The notes below the pieces were generated by a model. That model was not told where the DNA came from. It worked only from the letters and a program-made list of their open reading frames with translations, and made no database searches. A program made the position numbers and the translations under genes. 64,000 bases of DNA from Pseudomonadota bacterium. GTDB taxonomy: Bacteria; Pseudomonadota; Gammaproteobacteria; Xanthomonadales; Rhodanobacteraceae. How positions within the stretch are numbered: the first letter of the stretch is position 1; the number at the start of each line of letters is the position of its first letter. Location: positions 372,001 through 436,000 of the forward strand of contig JAEWGO010000002.1 of assembly GCA_023388255.1 (NCBI GenBank), in the 5' to 3' direction. Below, piece after piece: positions 8,457-18,752 of the stretch.

Positions 8457-10814
8457 TCAACCGCTTGCCGCGGCGGCCCCCGCATGGACGCGGCCGATTC
8501 GCGCACGTGCGGAACGCAAGGAGTCCTCGTCGCCGAGCCGCGCGTAGAGCAGGATCATCGTCTGCGCGGCATCGAGGTCACGGTCGGCGTAGACGGCAAG
8601 GCGGCCGGCGACGCGCGCCGCCTCGTCGGTGCGGCCGACGCGCAGCAGGAAGCGTGCATATGCCGAACCGCTGACCACGATGCGATCGGCACGGCGTTGT
8701 TCGAGCGCACGCGAAAACGCGGCAGCATGATGCCGCTCTGACGCGCCGCCATCGCCGTGTGCGTCGGCAACGCGCGCCTCGGCAAGATCGAGCGTGTACG
8801 CAAGATCCGGGTCGGCGGCGACATCGCCGACGGCGCGCAGGCGATCGAGCAGGTGCGCGGCGAGATCGGTCTCGTGCGCCGCGAGCGCGGCTTCGATCAG
8901 CAGCCCGGCGGCCCAGCCGGGACTGGCGTCGGTCGTCGGGTCGACCGGGCTGACGACGCGGTCGAGAATCGCATCCGCATCGACGATTGCACCCGCCGCA
9001 TCGCCGCGCGCACGCGATACGGCACGACGCAGCACCGCAAACCCGGGCGGCGCGTCGGCGCGGCCGTCGTCGTAGCGCTCGACGAGGCGCATGGCCTCGT
9101 CGAACTGGCCGGCGGCGAGCAGGGTCAATGTGCGCGTGAACGCGATCGAGCGTACCGCCCGCGCATCGTCCATGCGCGGCGTCATGCGCCAGGCGCGTTC
9201 GCTGCTCTCGAGCGAACCGTCGACATCGAGCATCGCGCGTTGCGCATCCGCCTTCGCGGCGAGCGTCGAGGCAAGGTGATCCTGCACACCGAAGCGTTCA
9301 AACGTAGCCGCAGCGCGATCGAACCCTGCGATCGCTTCGGCGAAATTGCCGTGTGCGGCGTGCGCCATGCCTTCGTTGTTGTCCACGCTCGCCTCGCCGG
9401 GCAGGTTGCCGGCGCGCCGCCATTGGATGCGTGCGAGGCCGAAGCTCGCCAGCGCATCCTCGTAGTGGCCGCTTTCGTCCTCGATCGTGCCGCGCAACAT
9501 GTAGGCACGCCCGAGCAGCATCGGCTCGTTGGTCCCCTTCAGCGTTGTCAGCGCGTCGTCGCAACGCGCCGATGCGCGTACGAGATCGTTGCGCCGGTAG
9601 GCGATCGCGCACAGGCCGTAGGAGGCGCGCGCGCGCAGCTCCGGCAACAGGCTTCCGACGACGCCGGCGACGTCCTCGAATCCGCGCTCGGCCAGTTGCA
9701 GGCGCCCGGAGCGTTCGTCGACCTCCGCTGCGCGCAACGCGATCGCCGGTTCGCGCCGCAAATCCGACGGCGCCGCCTCGACCAGCTCCGATGCTGTCCG
9801 CACGTCGCCTTCGAGGAATGCGGCGTCGATGCGCTGCTGCAGTTCGAGCAGTGGCGGTCGCGCGGACGCGTCGCGTGCGGCGCCGATGCCGAAATGCCTT
9901 GCGAGCGCGAGGTCCGCCGCTTCGAGCGGCGTCGCTGCGGTCGCGCGCTCGCGTGAGCTGTGCTCGGCATCCTGCACGTCGAGTTCGAACGTCCAGCCGT
10001 CGTCGGCGTGCTGCACGCGTGCCGCGAGCACGGTCGATGCTCCGACAGCGGCGGCGAGGCGCAGACGCTGCGCCGGATCGGTGGCAGCGTCGCCGGCGCG
10101 CGCAAGGAGTGCGATCGTCTGCTCCGTCGGCAGCACCGCGACGCCGGCACGCTCGCGCAGGCGCGAGGCGAGATAGTCCATTGCGCCGAGGCGGATCCAG
10201 CGCGACGACGCATCGTCGGCGGCCACCTCTACGGGCAGCACGAGCCAGGCGCCTGCCGGCGCGGCGACTTCGTTCGGCGACGTCCCCTGCTCCGGCGGCC
10301 CGCGGTGCGCAAAGACGACAAGGCCGATCGCCGATGCGAGCACAACCGCTGCGAGCAATGCGACGACGCGCCAACGCGGAACGCGCCGCGCGACCGAACG
10401 TGCCGGCTGCGATTCGGCCGCGGCGGTTGCGGGCAACCCTGGCTCGCCGGCATGGGGCGAGTTCTGCCTCGCTGGCAGAGCGTCGCTGACGTCCACAACC
10501 GGCGCGACCCAGTGGTAGCCGAAGCGCGCGACCGTGCGGATCATGCGCTGCTCCTCGCCGGTGTCGCCGACCGCACGTCGCGCACGCGCAAGCGTCTGGC
10601 CGAGCAGCGCGTCGCTGACGTCGACGCGGCCCCAGACCGCACTGATCAGCTCGTCGCGGCCGACCGCGCGATCGCGCCGTTCGAGCAGGTAGACGAGGCA
10701 ATCGAACGACTTCGGCGGCACTGCGACCGCACCGCGCGCATCCCGCAGCTCGCGTGCCTGTGCGTCGAGTTCGTAGTCGTCGAAACGGTAGCGCCGTGCG
10801 GACATTGCTGACAT
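8457..10814 (-). CDS. Membrane-anchored winged-helix regulator with TPR-like C-terminal domain
   Basis: This 785-residue regulator has the CadC layout. Residues 8-105 are an OmpR/PhoB-type winged helix (YRFDDYELDAQARELRD, PPKSFDCLVYLLE, ELISAVWG, RMIRTVARFGYHWV). A proline/alanine linker and one membrane helix at 149-169 follow. The rest is an alpha-helical, alanine-rich periplasmic region with tandem TPR-like repeats (for example AYMLRGTIEDESGHYEDALASF). The family senses periplasmic signals and activates promoters while membrane bound. The start is placed at the ATG read from 10814, just before the winged helix; an ATG at 10805 would do as well. No phosphorylation domain is present. It lies between two genes for motif-tailed secreted proteins, which may be its targets; that is only an inference from position. 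Confidence 0.85.
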   Translation of the reverse strand: MSAMSARRYRFDDYELDAQARELRDARGAVAVPPKSFDCLVYLLERRDRAVGRDELISAVWGRVDVSDALLGQTLARARRAVGDTGEEQRMIRTVARFGYHWVAPVVDVSDALPARQNSPHAGEPGLPATAAAESQPARSVARRVPRWRVVALLAAVVLASAIGLVVFAHRGPPEQGTSPNEVAAPAGAWLVLPVEVAADDASSRWIRLGAMDYLASRLRERAGVAVLPTEQTIALLARAGDAATDPAQRLRLAAAVGASTVLAARVQHADDGWTFELDVQDAEHSSRERATAATPLEAADLALARHFGIGAARDASARPPLLELQQRIDAAFLEGDVRTASELVEAAPSDLRREPAIALRAAEVDERSGRLQLAERGFEDVAGVVGSLLPELRARASYGLCAIAYRRNDLVRASARCDDALTTLKGTNEPMLLGRAYMLRGTIEDESGHYEDALASFGLARIQWRRAGNLPGEASVDNNEGMAHAAHGNFAEAIAGFDRAAATFERFGVQDHLASTLAAKADAQRAMLDVDGSLESSERAWRMTPRMDDARAVRSIAFTRTLTLLAAGQFDEAMRLVERYDDGRADAPPGFAVLRRAVSRARGDAAGAIVDADAILDRVVSPVDPTTDASPGWAAGLLIEAALAAHETDLAAHLLDRLRAVGDVAADPDLAYTLDLAEARVADAHGDGGASERHHAAAFSRALEQRRADRIVVSGSAYARFLLRVGRTDEAARVAGRLAVYADRDLDAAQTMILLYARLGDEDSLRSARARIGRVHAGAAAASG

Positions 10815-11006
10815 CAGTGGGCCAGCCGGCAGCGCCAGCGACCACGGCCGCAGGCGCACGGCAATCGCCCGACTCTAGCAGATGCCGGCCGCCGCACGCG
10901 TCGCGCGACATGGTCGATATTCCACTGTTCCCGACCCTCAATCGGGAGCCCGCCGCAAGGCTTGGCGACGTGGCGGTCGCAGGTGACCGCGTCAAGGGGA
11001 AGTTCC

Positions 11007-11483
11007 ATGAAGATTCTCGTACGCCTTGCGATTCTCGTTCTCGCCCTCGGCGGCATGCGCAATGAAGCGCGAGAGCTGGGCGTCCACGACCCGCCCGTGC
11101 TGCGCACGCTCAGCCTGACGCTGCACGACGCGAACTGCGTCGGATCCGCAAGACTGCGCGTGGCTCCGACGAAAAGACAACGCTACCGCTGCTTCCAATA
11201 TCACAGCGGTCTGCAGAAACGAAAAAGGCCCAGCGTTCCGGGAGGGCCTTTTCGTTTGCTTGCACGCGCGCCGCGTTGCCCGGCGCGCTTGCGCGGCCCG
11301 CGTCAGTCGCCGTCGAAACCGTCGATGAAGATCGCGTCGGGTGACAGGCGGAAGGCACCGCGGCCGTGCGTGCAGGCGAGGATCGTGCCGGTCGCGCGGT
11401 TGGCGACGAGATCGAACACGGCGACGTTCGGCAGGCCGTTCGCATACGGGTTCCAGCTCGCGCCGCCATCGGCAGAGAGGTAG
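11007..11483 (+). other. Small uncertain open frame with good ribosome site
   Basis: An ATG at 11007 follows AAGGGG by seven bases and opens with MKILVRLAILVLALGG, which looks like a signal peptide. After about 70 codons the frame runs through the rho-independent hairpin at 11222-11254, then becomes arginine/proline-rich and antisense to the BNR gene. A functional gene reaching 11483 is therefore unlikely. It may be the head of a decayed exported protein or a chance frame. The rest of the 488-base gap (10815-11302) should hold the promoter of the leftward regulator, but I see no clear boxes. Confidence 0.25.
11222..11254. terminator. Bidirectional rho-independent terminator
   Basis: AAAAGGCCC at 11223-11231 pairs perfectly with GGGCCTTTT at 11244-11252 around a 12-base loop, with A and T runs on the two sides. 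It lies 50 bases past the stop of the leftward BNR-repeat gene and so probably ends that transcript. Confidence 0.8.
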
Positions 11484-13885
11484 ACGCCGATGTCGGTGCC
11501 GGCCCACAGCGTATCCGGCGCAACCGGATCATAGGCGATCGCATTGACCGGCACGTCAGGCAGGCCGTTGGACGAATCGGCCCAGGTTGCGCCGCCATCG
11601 ACCGACTTGCGGATGTTGTGCGCCGGCATCGCGCCGGTGAAACCGGAGCGCGACTGGAACACGATCTGCGGATTGCGCGGATCCACCGCGATGTCGGACA
11701 CGTAAATCGGGATCACCGCCGGCAGCGCGTCTACGTCGGTGAAGCTGACGCCGCCGTCGGTCGAACGGAACACGTGGCCGGTATCCGATCCCGTGAAGAT
11801 GACCTGCGCATCCATGCCGGGCGCGGGATTCGGCACGGTTTCGATCGCGCTGATGGAGCCGCCGCTGGCGCCGCCGACGGTGCCGCCGGTGAGGTCCTGA
11901 CCGCCGCCGCTGCCGAGCACGCTGAAGATGCCTGGCTGGCCATCGCCATTGTCGTCCACGGTCTGCGTGAAGAACGCCGGTGCCTTCCACAGGCGATTGG
12001 TGCCGTAGTAGAGCGTGTCCGAATGCCCGCGATCGAGATGGATCGGCGCATAGAACAGCACGCGATCGGTGATCGCGATGCCGTTGCCGACGGCGGGATT
12101 GGTATCAGCGAACGAGCCGTAGTAGTAGCCCTGAGTCGTCGCGAAGCCTCCAGTGGTGAAGCCCACGCCGATCAGGTTGTTGCGCTGGTTGTAGTAGGTA
12201 TGGACGAGGTGGTCCGGATTGCTCTGGTCGATCCTGGCGAAGCCGCCGTCGCCGAAATCGAGATGCGGCCATCCGCTGCTGCCAGCCCAGCCGTTGGTGC
12301 CGTTGTCCTGCGTGCCGCCGTAGGCGCGCGCCGGATCGGTCGGGTGCAGGTCGCAGCCTTCGAACTGGGTGATCTGCAGGGTCGTGTTGAGGTTGCTCCA
12401 GTTGTTGCCGCCGTCGGTGGATCGCCACACGCCGCCGTCGTTGCCGACCCAGATCTCGTTCGGATGGCCGGGCCAGGGTTCGATCGCATGCACGTCGGCA
12501 TGCAGCGCGGTGGTCTGGTCGGCGCTGCGCACATGGCTTGCAAACGTGGCGCCACCGTCGTCGGAGCGCATGAACATGCTCGGCACCTTTTCGGTGCCGG
12601 TGTTGGTGCCATCGACCGTGGCCGCGTTGCCGGCGCCGCCGGTGTAGAGCACGCCGGGATTGGACGACTCGACCGCCAGCGGCAGGTCGTAGAAGCATTG
12701 TCCCTGGCAATAGCCGCGCGCGGCGGTGAGTTCGGTCCATGTCGTGCCGCCATCGGCCGACTTGAACACCTTGCCGCCACCGATGCCACTGTTCGCCTGG
12801 CTGTTGCCGACATACAGCACGCTGTGGCCGGCGCCATCATCGCCGCCGGTGATCCACGCACGGCCCCAGGTGGCGCCGGCATCGAGCGCCGGCAGGCCGC
12901 CGCTGCCAGCCACCTGCGTCCACGTGACGCCGCCGTCATCGGAGCGCTGCACGCCGCCGGTCACGCCGCTGACCGCATAGCCTGCAGCCCAGAACCGCGT
13001 TGCGACGACCGGGTCCTGGATCAGCTTCGACATCGCATCGTTGGTCGTCTGCGACGTCATCTTGGTCCAGGTCATGCCGCCATCGGTGGAACGGAAGATG
13101 CCGCGCGCCGGCAAGACGGGGGCAACCACCGCGCCGTTGCCGAACACGCCGCTGCCGGTCACGGCGAGGACGTTGGACGGATTGCTGCGGTCGACGACGA
13201 TGGAATTGACGCTGCGGCTGGTGAACAGGTCGGAGCCGTACGGGCCGGACCAGGTGCGACCGGAGTCGGTCGACTTGTAGATGCCGACGCCGGCGTAGGA
13301 ATCGGCGCTGTAGTTGCCTTCGCCGGTGCCCAGGTAAAGCGTGGCCTGATTGCGCGGATGCGTACCCGGTGCGATCGCGATCGCACCGACGGCGAGCGAC
13401 GCCAGGCTGTCGGTGAGCGGGCGCCACGTCGCGCCGAGGTTGTCGCTGCGCCAGACGCCGCCCTGCGCACCGCCGGCGAACACCACGCTGTCGAACGGAT
13501 CGATCGCGATCGCACTGACACGACCCGACACCGGACTCGGAATGATCGGCGACGTCGGCGTCTGCCCGCCGACCAGCGGCGCCGGCCCGATTGCTTCCCA
13601 GGATTCCGCATGCTGGTAAGCGGACGGCAACTGCGGCGAGCGCTGCAGCGCGGCGATGCGCTGCTGGATCGCGCGGGCGCGTGCCGCCGCCGCATTGAAA
13701 TCGGCGCCCGGTCCCAGTCGCCGCGATTCCATATAGGACAAGCGGCCCGCGAGCGGACCTTCTTCCGCCTTCGCCGACCCATTCGAATCAGCATCCGCCG
13801 CGTGCGACGCAGAGGCGGCGCCCATCACAACCACACATGCGGCAACCGCCCACAGCGGCCATCCGCCAAGCGCACCATGTTTCAT
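11303..13885 (-). CDS. Secreted BNR/Asp-box beta-propeller protein with C-terminal IFIDGFDGD
   Basis: The product is an 860-residue exported protein built of many sialidase/VPS10-type Asp-box blades: SxDGGxTW-like motifs recur (SDDGGVTWT, SADGGTTWTEL, STDGGNNWSNL, SVDGGATWADS, SADGGASWNPY). Such propellers occur in glycosidases, xyloglucanases and adhesins; catalytic residues cannot be assigned by eye, so the activity is unknown. The ATG read from 13885 is preceded by GGGAGA at a good distance and opens with a signal peptide (WPLWAVAACVVVMGAASASHA). The end is AIFIDGFDGD, the motif shared with other secreted proteins here. The paired TCCATGGAC palindromes at 14009-14039 lie upstream and the hairpin at 11222 lies downstream. 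Confidence 0.85.
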   Translation of the reverse strand: MKHGALGGWPLWAVAACVVVMGAASASHAADADSNGSAKAEEGPLAGRLSYMESRRLGPGADFNAAAARARAIQQRIAALQRSPQLPSAYQHAESWEAIGPAPLVGGQTPTSPIIPSPVSGRVSAIAIDPFDSVVFAGGAQGGVWRSDNLGATWRPLTDSLASLAVGAIAIAPGTHPRNQATLYLGTGEGNYSADSYAGVGIYKSTDSGRTWSGPYGSDLFTSRSVNSIVVDRSNPSNVLAVTGSGVFGNGAVVAPVLPARGIFRSTDGGMTWTKMTSQTTNDAMSKLIQDPVVATRFWAAGYAVSGVTGGVQRSDDGGVTWTQVAGSGGLPALDAGATWGRAWITGGDDGAGHSVLYVGNSQANSGIGGGKVFKSADGGTTWTELTAARGYCQGQCFYDLPLAVESSNPGVLYTGGAGNAATVDGTNTGTEKVPSMFMRSDDGGATFASHVRSADQTTALHADVHAIEPWPGHPNEIWVGNDGGVWRSTDGGNNWSNLNTTLQITQFEGCDLHPTDPARAYGGTQDNGTNGWAGSSGWPHLDFGDGGFARIDQSNPDHLVHTYYNQRNNLIGVGFTTGGFATTQGYYYGSFADTNPAVGNGIAITDRVLFYAPIHLDRGHSDTLYYGTNRLWKAPAFFTQTVDDNGDGQPGIFSVLGSGGGQDLTGGTVGGASGGSISAIETVPNPAPGMDAQVIFTGSDTGHVFRSTDGGVSFTDVDALPAVIPIYVSDIAVDPRNPQIVFQSRSGFTGAMPAHNIRKSVDGGATWADSSNGLPDVPVNAIAYDPVAPDTLWAGTDIGVYLSADGGASWNPYANGLPNVAVFDLVANRATGTILACTHGRGAFRLSPDAIFIDGFDGD

Positions 13886-14008
13886 GTGGATCTCCCAGGT
13901 TAGACATCGAATTGCCTTCCCCAGACCATCCGTTTCAGCACCTGCGAACAACCCCCTGCCGGTGGAAGCGGCGGGGGCAGTTTAGTCGATTCCGTCACAA
14001 AGTCTAAT

Positions 14009-14039
14009 TCCATGGACGGAGTTATCTAGGTCCATGGAC
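14009..14039. promoter_or_regulatory. Paired TCCATGGAC palindromic sites
   Basis: TCCATGGAC occurs at 14009-14017 and again at 14031-14039, 22 bases apart (about two helical turns). The second lies within the 12-base palindrome GGTCCATGGACC at 14029-14040. They are 124-154 bases upstream of the BNR-protein start and just below the groEL terminator. A dimeric repressor or activator site is a reasonable guess. Confidence 0.35.
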
Positions 14040-14087
14040 CCATGGTTGCAGCCGTTTCGATTCGCTGGAACCGACATCCGGGAACGA

Positions 14088-14115
14088 AAAAGCCCCGCAT
14101 CGCTGCGGGGCTTTT
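14088..14115 (-). terminator. Rho-independent terminator of groESL
   Basis: AAAAGCCCCGCA (14088-14099) and TGCGGGGCTTTT (14104-14115) form a perfect 12-pair stem with a TCGC loop. It is read from the minus strand 30 bases after the groEL stop and ends in a T run. Confidence 0.92.
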
Positions 14116-14144
14116 GTTCAACATTGAAGCAGTGGCCGGCTGGA

Positions 14145-15791
<1,647 letters not shown>

Positions 15792-15853
15792 TGGAATGAT
15801 GTCCTTCGAATTGGAATGGAATGAGGTTCGCGAAGTGCGGCGCAAGCGCCTGC

Positions 15854-16144
15854 TTACTTCTCGACGACGGCGATCAGGTCTTCTTCGCGCATGACCAGCA
15901 GCTCTTCGCCGTCGACCTTGACCTCGGTGCCGGAGTACTTGCCGAACAGCACGATGTCGCCAACCTTGACCGCCATCGGACGGACCTTGCCATCTTCCTG
16001 GATCTTGCCGGTACCGGCGGCGATGACCTCTCCCTTGACCGGCTTTTCGGCAGCCGCGTCGGGGATCACGATGCCACCAGCCGATTTCGTTTCGGCTTCG
16101 AGGCGCTTGATGATGACGCGGTCGTGCAACGGGCGAAGCTTCAT
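15854..16144 (-). CDS. groES: Co-chaperonin GroES
   Basis: The product is the 96-residue lid of the GroEL chamber. The start at 16144 gives MKLRPLHDRVIIKRLEAE and has GGAGG five bases upstream. The mobile loop (ETKSAGGIVIPDAA) and the C-terminal strands (VLFGKYSGTEVKVDGEELLVM) are intact. It is first in the groESL operon, with the CIRCE operator about 48 bases upstream of its start codon. Confidence 0.98.
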   Translation of the reverse strand: MKLRPLHDRVIIKRLEAETKSAGGIVIPDAAAEKPVKGEVIAAGTGKIQEDGKVRPMAVKVGDIVLFGKYSGTEVKVDGEELLVMREEDLIAVVEK

Positions 16145-16191
16145 GGATGCCTCCATCAAAGTGTTGATAAAAAAGGAAATTACGAAAACTG

Positions 16192-16218
16192 CTAGCACTT
16201 GATACTGCTGAGTGCCAA
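16192..16218. promoter_or_regulatory. CIRCE operator (HrcA binding site)
   Basis: CTAGCACTT (16192-16200), nine spacer bases and GAGTGCCAA (16210-16218) match the CIRCE consensus TTAGCACTC-N9-GAGTGCTAA with three changes over the two arms. Its place directly upstream of groES fits HrcA repression of groESL. The hrcA gene is not in the window. Confidence 0.9.
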
Positions 16219-16412
16219 GTTTAGCGGCGCGGCGAATCCAAAGGAAGCACTGCATCGGCTTGGTCATCAGTTGGAGGCGGCGATGCCCGGTTCAAGGGCG
16301 CCATCGCGCATCGCCACGGATGCCACGTGGTTTCACGAAGCCGCAAAGCCATTCCCCTATAGTTGCCGACTTCGCTCGCGACATGGGGTCCGGGCGGTTG
16401 CTTGGGGAAATC

Positions 16413-18638
16413 ATGATGCAATCCAAACGAGGCGCGACTCGCGCCGCGCTGTGCTTGTTGTTTGCCTTCGCCTCGCCAGCGGCGCTGGCGCAGTTCGTGT
16501 CGCTCGGCAGCGCGCCGGCCACGCAGAACTTCAATACGCTGGCTGCCAGCGGCACCGGCACCGCCGTGCCGGATGGCTGGTACTTCGTCGAGACCGGCAA
16601 CAACGCCAACTCCAGTTACGCCGCAGACGACGGCACCGCGAATTCCGGCAACACCTACAGCTTCGGCGCGACCGGCAGCAGCGAGCGCGCGTTTGGCCTG
16701 CTGCGCTCGAGTTCACTCGTGCCGACGATCGGCGCACGCTTGCGCAACGACTCCGGCATGGCGATCAGCGAAATCGCTGTCGCCTACACCGGCGAGCAAT
16801 GGCGCCTCGGCGCTTCCGGCCGCGCCGACACGCTGCACGTTCAATACAGCGTCGATGCAACCTCGCTCGGCGATACGGCGGCAACCTGGGTCGATGTCGC
16901 CGCGCTCGACTTCTCCTCGCCGGTCACGACTGGCGCGGTCGGCAAGCTCGACGGCAACCTCGCCGCGAACCGCACCGCGGTCAGCGGCTCGATCAGTGGC
17001 CTGAACCTCGCCCCCGCGGCGAGCCTGTGGGTACGCTGGACCGATATCGACGTGCCCGGCGCCGACGACGGCCTCGCCATCGACGACGTCAGCTTCGCCA
17101 TCGCTGGCGATCCTCCGGTCGACGTGCCGCCGACGATCACCTCGACCTCGCCGTCGAACAATGCGACCAACGTCGCGCTGGCCGCGCCGCTCAACGTGAC
17201 CTTCAGCGAGGCGGTCACGCTCGGTTCGTCGTGGTTCACGCTGAACTGCGCGACCTCGGGCAGCCATACCGCCACCGTCTCCGGCGGCCCGACCGCGTTC
17301 ACGTTGACGCCGTCGCCGGCATTCGCCGCAAACGAAAGCTGCACCTGGACGATCCTCGCCAGCGGCGTCACCGACATGGACGGCACGCCCGATCATCTCG
17401 CCGCCGACTACGTGGTCGCGTTCACGACGGTCGACCCGGCCACCACGCCGCCGACCGTGGCTTCGACGATGCCGGTCGACGGCGCCAGCAACGTCGCCAT
17501 CGCCAGCGACGTGCGCGTGACCTTCAGCGAAGCAGTGACGACGACCAATGCGTTCACGCTGGCCTGCGATTCGGCCTCGATCGCGCTCGACGAAACCGGC
17601 ACCGGCGCCAGCCGCACACTGACCCCGGCCACCGTGTTGCCGACCGGCGGCACCTGCACATTCACCATCGTCGCCGGTGGCGTCCGCAACGCCAGCAACA
17701 TCGCGATGACCGCGAACGTCGTCGTCACGTTCCACATCGCCTCCGGCACCGTCGACGGCTACTACGCGCAGGTCAACACGAGCAGCCCGGAACAGCTGCG
17801 CTGCTCGCTGCACCAGACCATCAAGGGCCACACGATCTATCCGTACAGCGGCGGCGCCACCAACACCTGGACGATCCTGGAAATCGCCCAACAGGATCCG
17901 AACAATCCGGCAAAGATGATCGACGTCTATCGCAACCGTTCCTACACGATCGGCAGCGACCGCGCGGGTGTCGGCGGCGGCATCACCTACAACCGCGAGC
18001 ACACCTGGCCAAACTCGCTCGGCTTCGCCAACAACAGCCTCGCCGCGTACACCGACACGCACATGCTGTGGCTGTCGGACACGGCCCAGAACTCGAGCCG
18101 CGGCAACAAGCCGTATGCCAACTGCGCCAGCGGCTGCAGCGAACTGACGACCGAGGCCAACAACGGCGTCGGCGGCGGCAGCGGCGTCTACCCCGGCAAC
18201 TCGAACTGGGTGAAGTCGCCGGACGGCAATGCCGGTTCGTTCGAAGTGTGGAACCATCGCAAGGGCGAAATGGCGCGCGCGATGTTCTACATGGCGATCC
18301 GTTACGAGGGCATCGCTGCCGAGGCCGCGCACGATGGCGTCATTCCCGATCTGGAACTCACCGACGACCGCAACAAGATCGTCATCACCAGCAATACCGC
18401 GACAAAGGCCTACATGGGCCTGCTCACCGACCTGCTCACCTGGCATCTGCAGGATCCGCCGGACGCCGAGGAAGTCGCGCGCAACAACGTGATCCAGAGC
18501 TTCCAGGGCAACCGCAATCCGTTCGTCGACCATCCCGAGTGGGCGACACGCGCGCTGTTCGACTCGTCTGAACCTGCAACCTGCGAGCTGAACCCGCCGG
18601 TCGATACCGATTCGATCTTCAAGAACGGCTTCGAGTGA
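16413..18638 (+). CDS. Secreted endonuclease I family nuclease with Ig-like domains, C-terminal IFKNGFE
   Basis: The product is a 741-residue extracellular nuclease. The ATG at 16413 follows GGGGA and opens with a signal peptide (ALCLLFAFASPAALAQ). Residues about 28-230 are a beta-rich domain. Two Big_5-type Ig-like repeats follow, starting PPTITSTSPSNNATNVAL and PPTVASTMPVDGASNVAI. From about residue 448 comes an endonuclease I (EndA/Dns) domain beginning GYYAQVNTSS, with the catalytic motif NREHTWP at about residues 527-533 and N/H residues further on (NHRKGEMARAMFYMAIRY). Cysteine pairs suit an exported enzyme. It ends DSIFKNGFE. Likely roles are DNA scavenging or biofilm turnover. It lies between groESL and cutA, which are often close neighbours, so it is probably an acquired insertion. 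Confidence 0.88.
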   Translation: MMQSKRGATRAALCLLFAFASPAALAQFVSLGSAPATQNFNTLAASGTGTAVPDGWYFVETGNNANSSYAADDGTANSGNTYSFGATGSSERAFGLLRSSSLVPTIGARLRNDSGMAISEIAVAYTGEQWRLGASGRADTLHVQYSVDATSLGDTAATWVDVAALDFSSPVTTGAVGKLDGNLAANRTAVSGSISGLNLAPAASLWVRWTDIDVPGADDGLAIDDVSFAIAGDPPVDVPPTITSTSPSNNATNVALAAPLNVTFSEAVTLGSSWFTLNCATSGSHTATVSGGPTAFTLTPSPAFAANESCTWTILASGVTDMDGTPDHLAADYVVAFTTVDPATTPPTVASTMPVDGASNVAIASDVRVTFSEAVTTTNAFTLACDSASIALDETGTGASRTLTPATVLPTGGTCTFTIVAGGVRNASNIAMTANVVVTFHIASGTVDGYYAQVNTSSPEQLRCSLHQTIKGHTIYPYSGGATNTWTILEIAQQDPNNPAKMIDVYRNRSYTIGSDRAGVGGGITYNREHTWPNSLGFANNSLAAYTDTHMLWLSDTAQNSSRGNKPYANCASGCSELTTEANNGVGGGSGVYPGNSNWVKSPDGNAGSFEVWNHRKGEMARAMFYMAIRYEGIAAEAAHDGVIPDLELTDDRNKIVITSNTATKAYMGLLTDLLTWHLQDPPDAEEVARNNVIQSFQGNRNPFVDHPEWATRALFDSSEPATCELNPPVDTDSIFKNGFE

Positions 18639-18698
18639 TACTGCTGCGCGGCTTCACCCGCGCCCGGTTTTAATCAAGTGTGAAATAGCCACTGAAAG

Positions 18699-18734
18699 TC
18701 CACGCCGGCGGCCATTCGAGGCCGTCGGCGTGGA
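18699..18734. terminator. Convergent hairpin terminator candidate
   Basis: TCCACGCCGGCGGCC (18699-18713) pairs with GGCCGTCGGCGTGGA (18720-18734) around ATTCGA, a 15-pair stem with one wobble. It lies between the convergent nuclease and beta-helix genes. There is no long T run, so it may work by RNA stabilisation as much as termination. Confidence 0.6.
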
Positions 18735-18752
18735 TCGATTCACGCGGTCGTT

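Noticed and set aside
11366..13903. A long rightward open frame antisense to the BNR-propeller gene
   Set aside because: The product is rich in A, R, D, V and H with no domain; such frames are expected opposite high-GC genes. The leftward frame has a ribosome site, signal peptide and Asp-box repeats.
13951..13975. C-rich/G-rich hairpin between groEL and the BNR gene considered as a terminator
   Set aside because: It lies downstream of the strong groESL terminator, is in the leader of the BNR gene and has no T run; no role can be supported.
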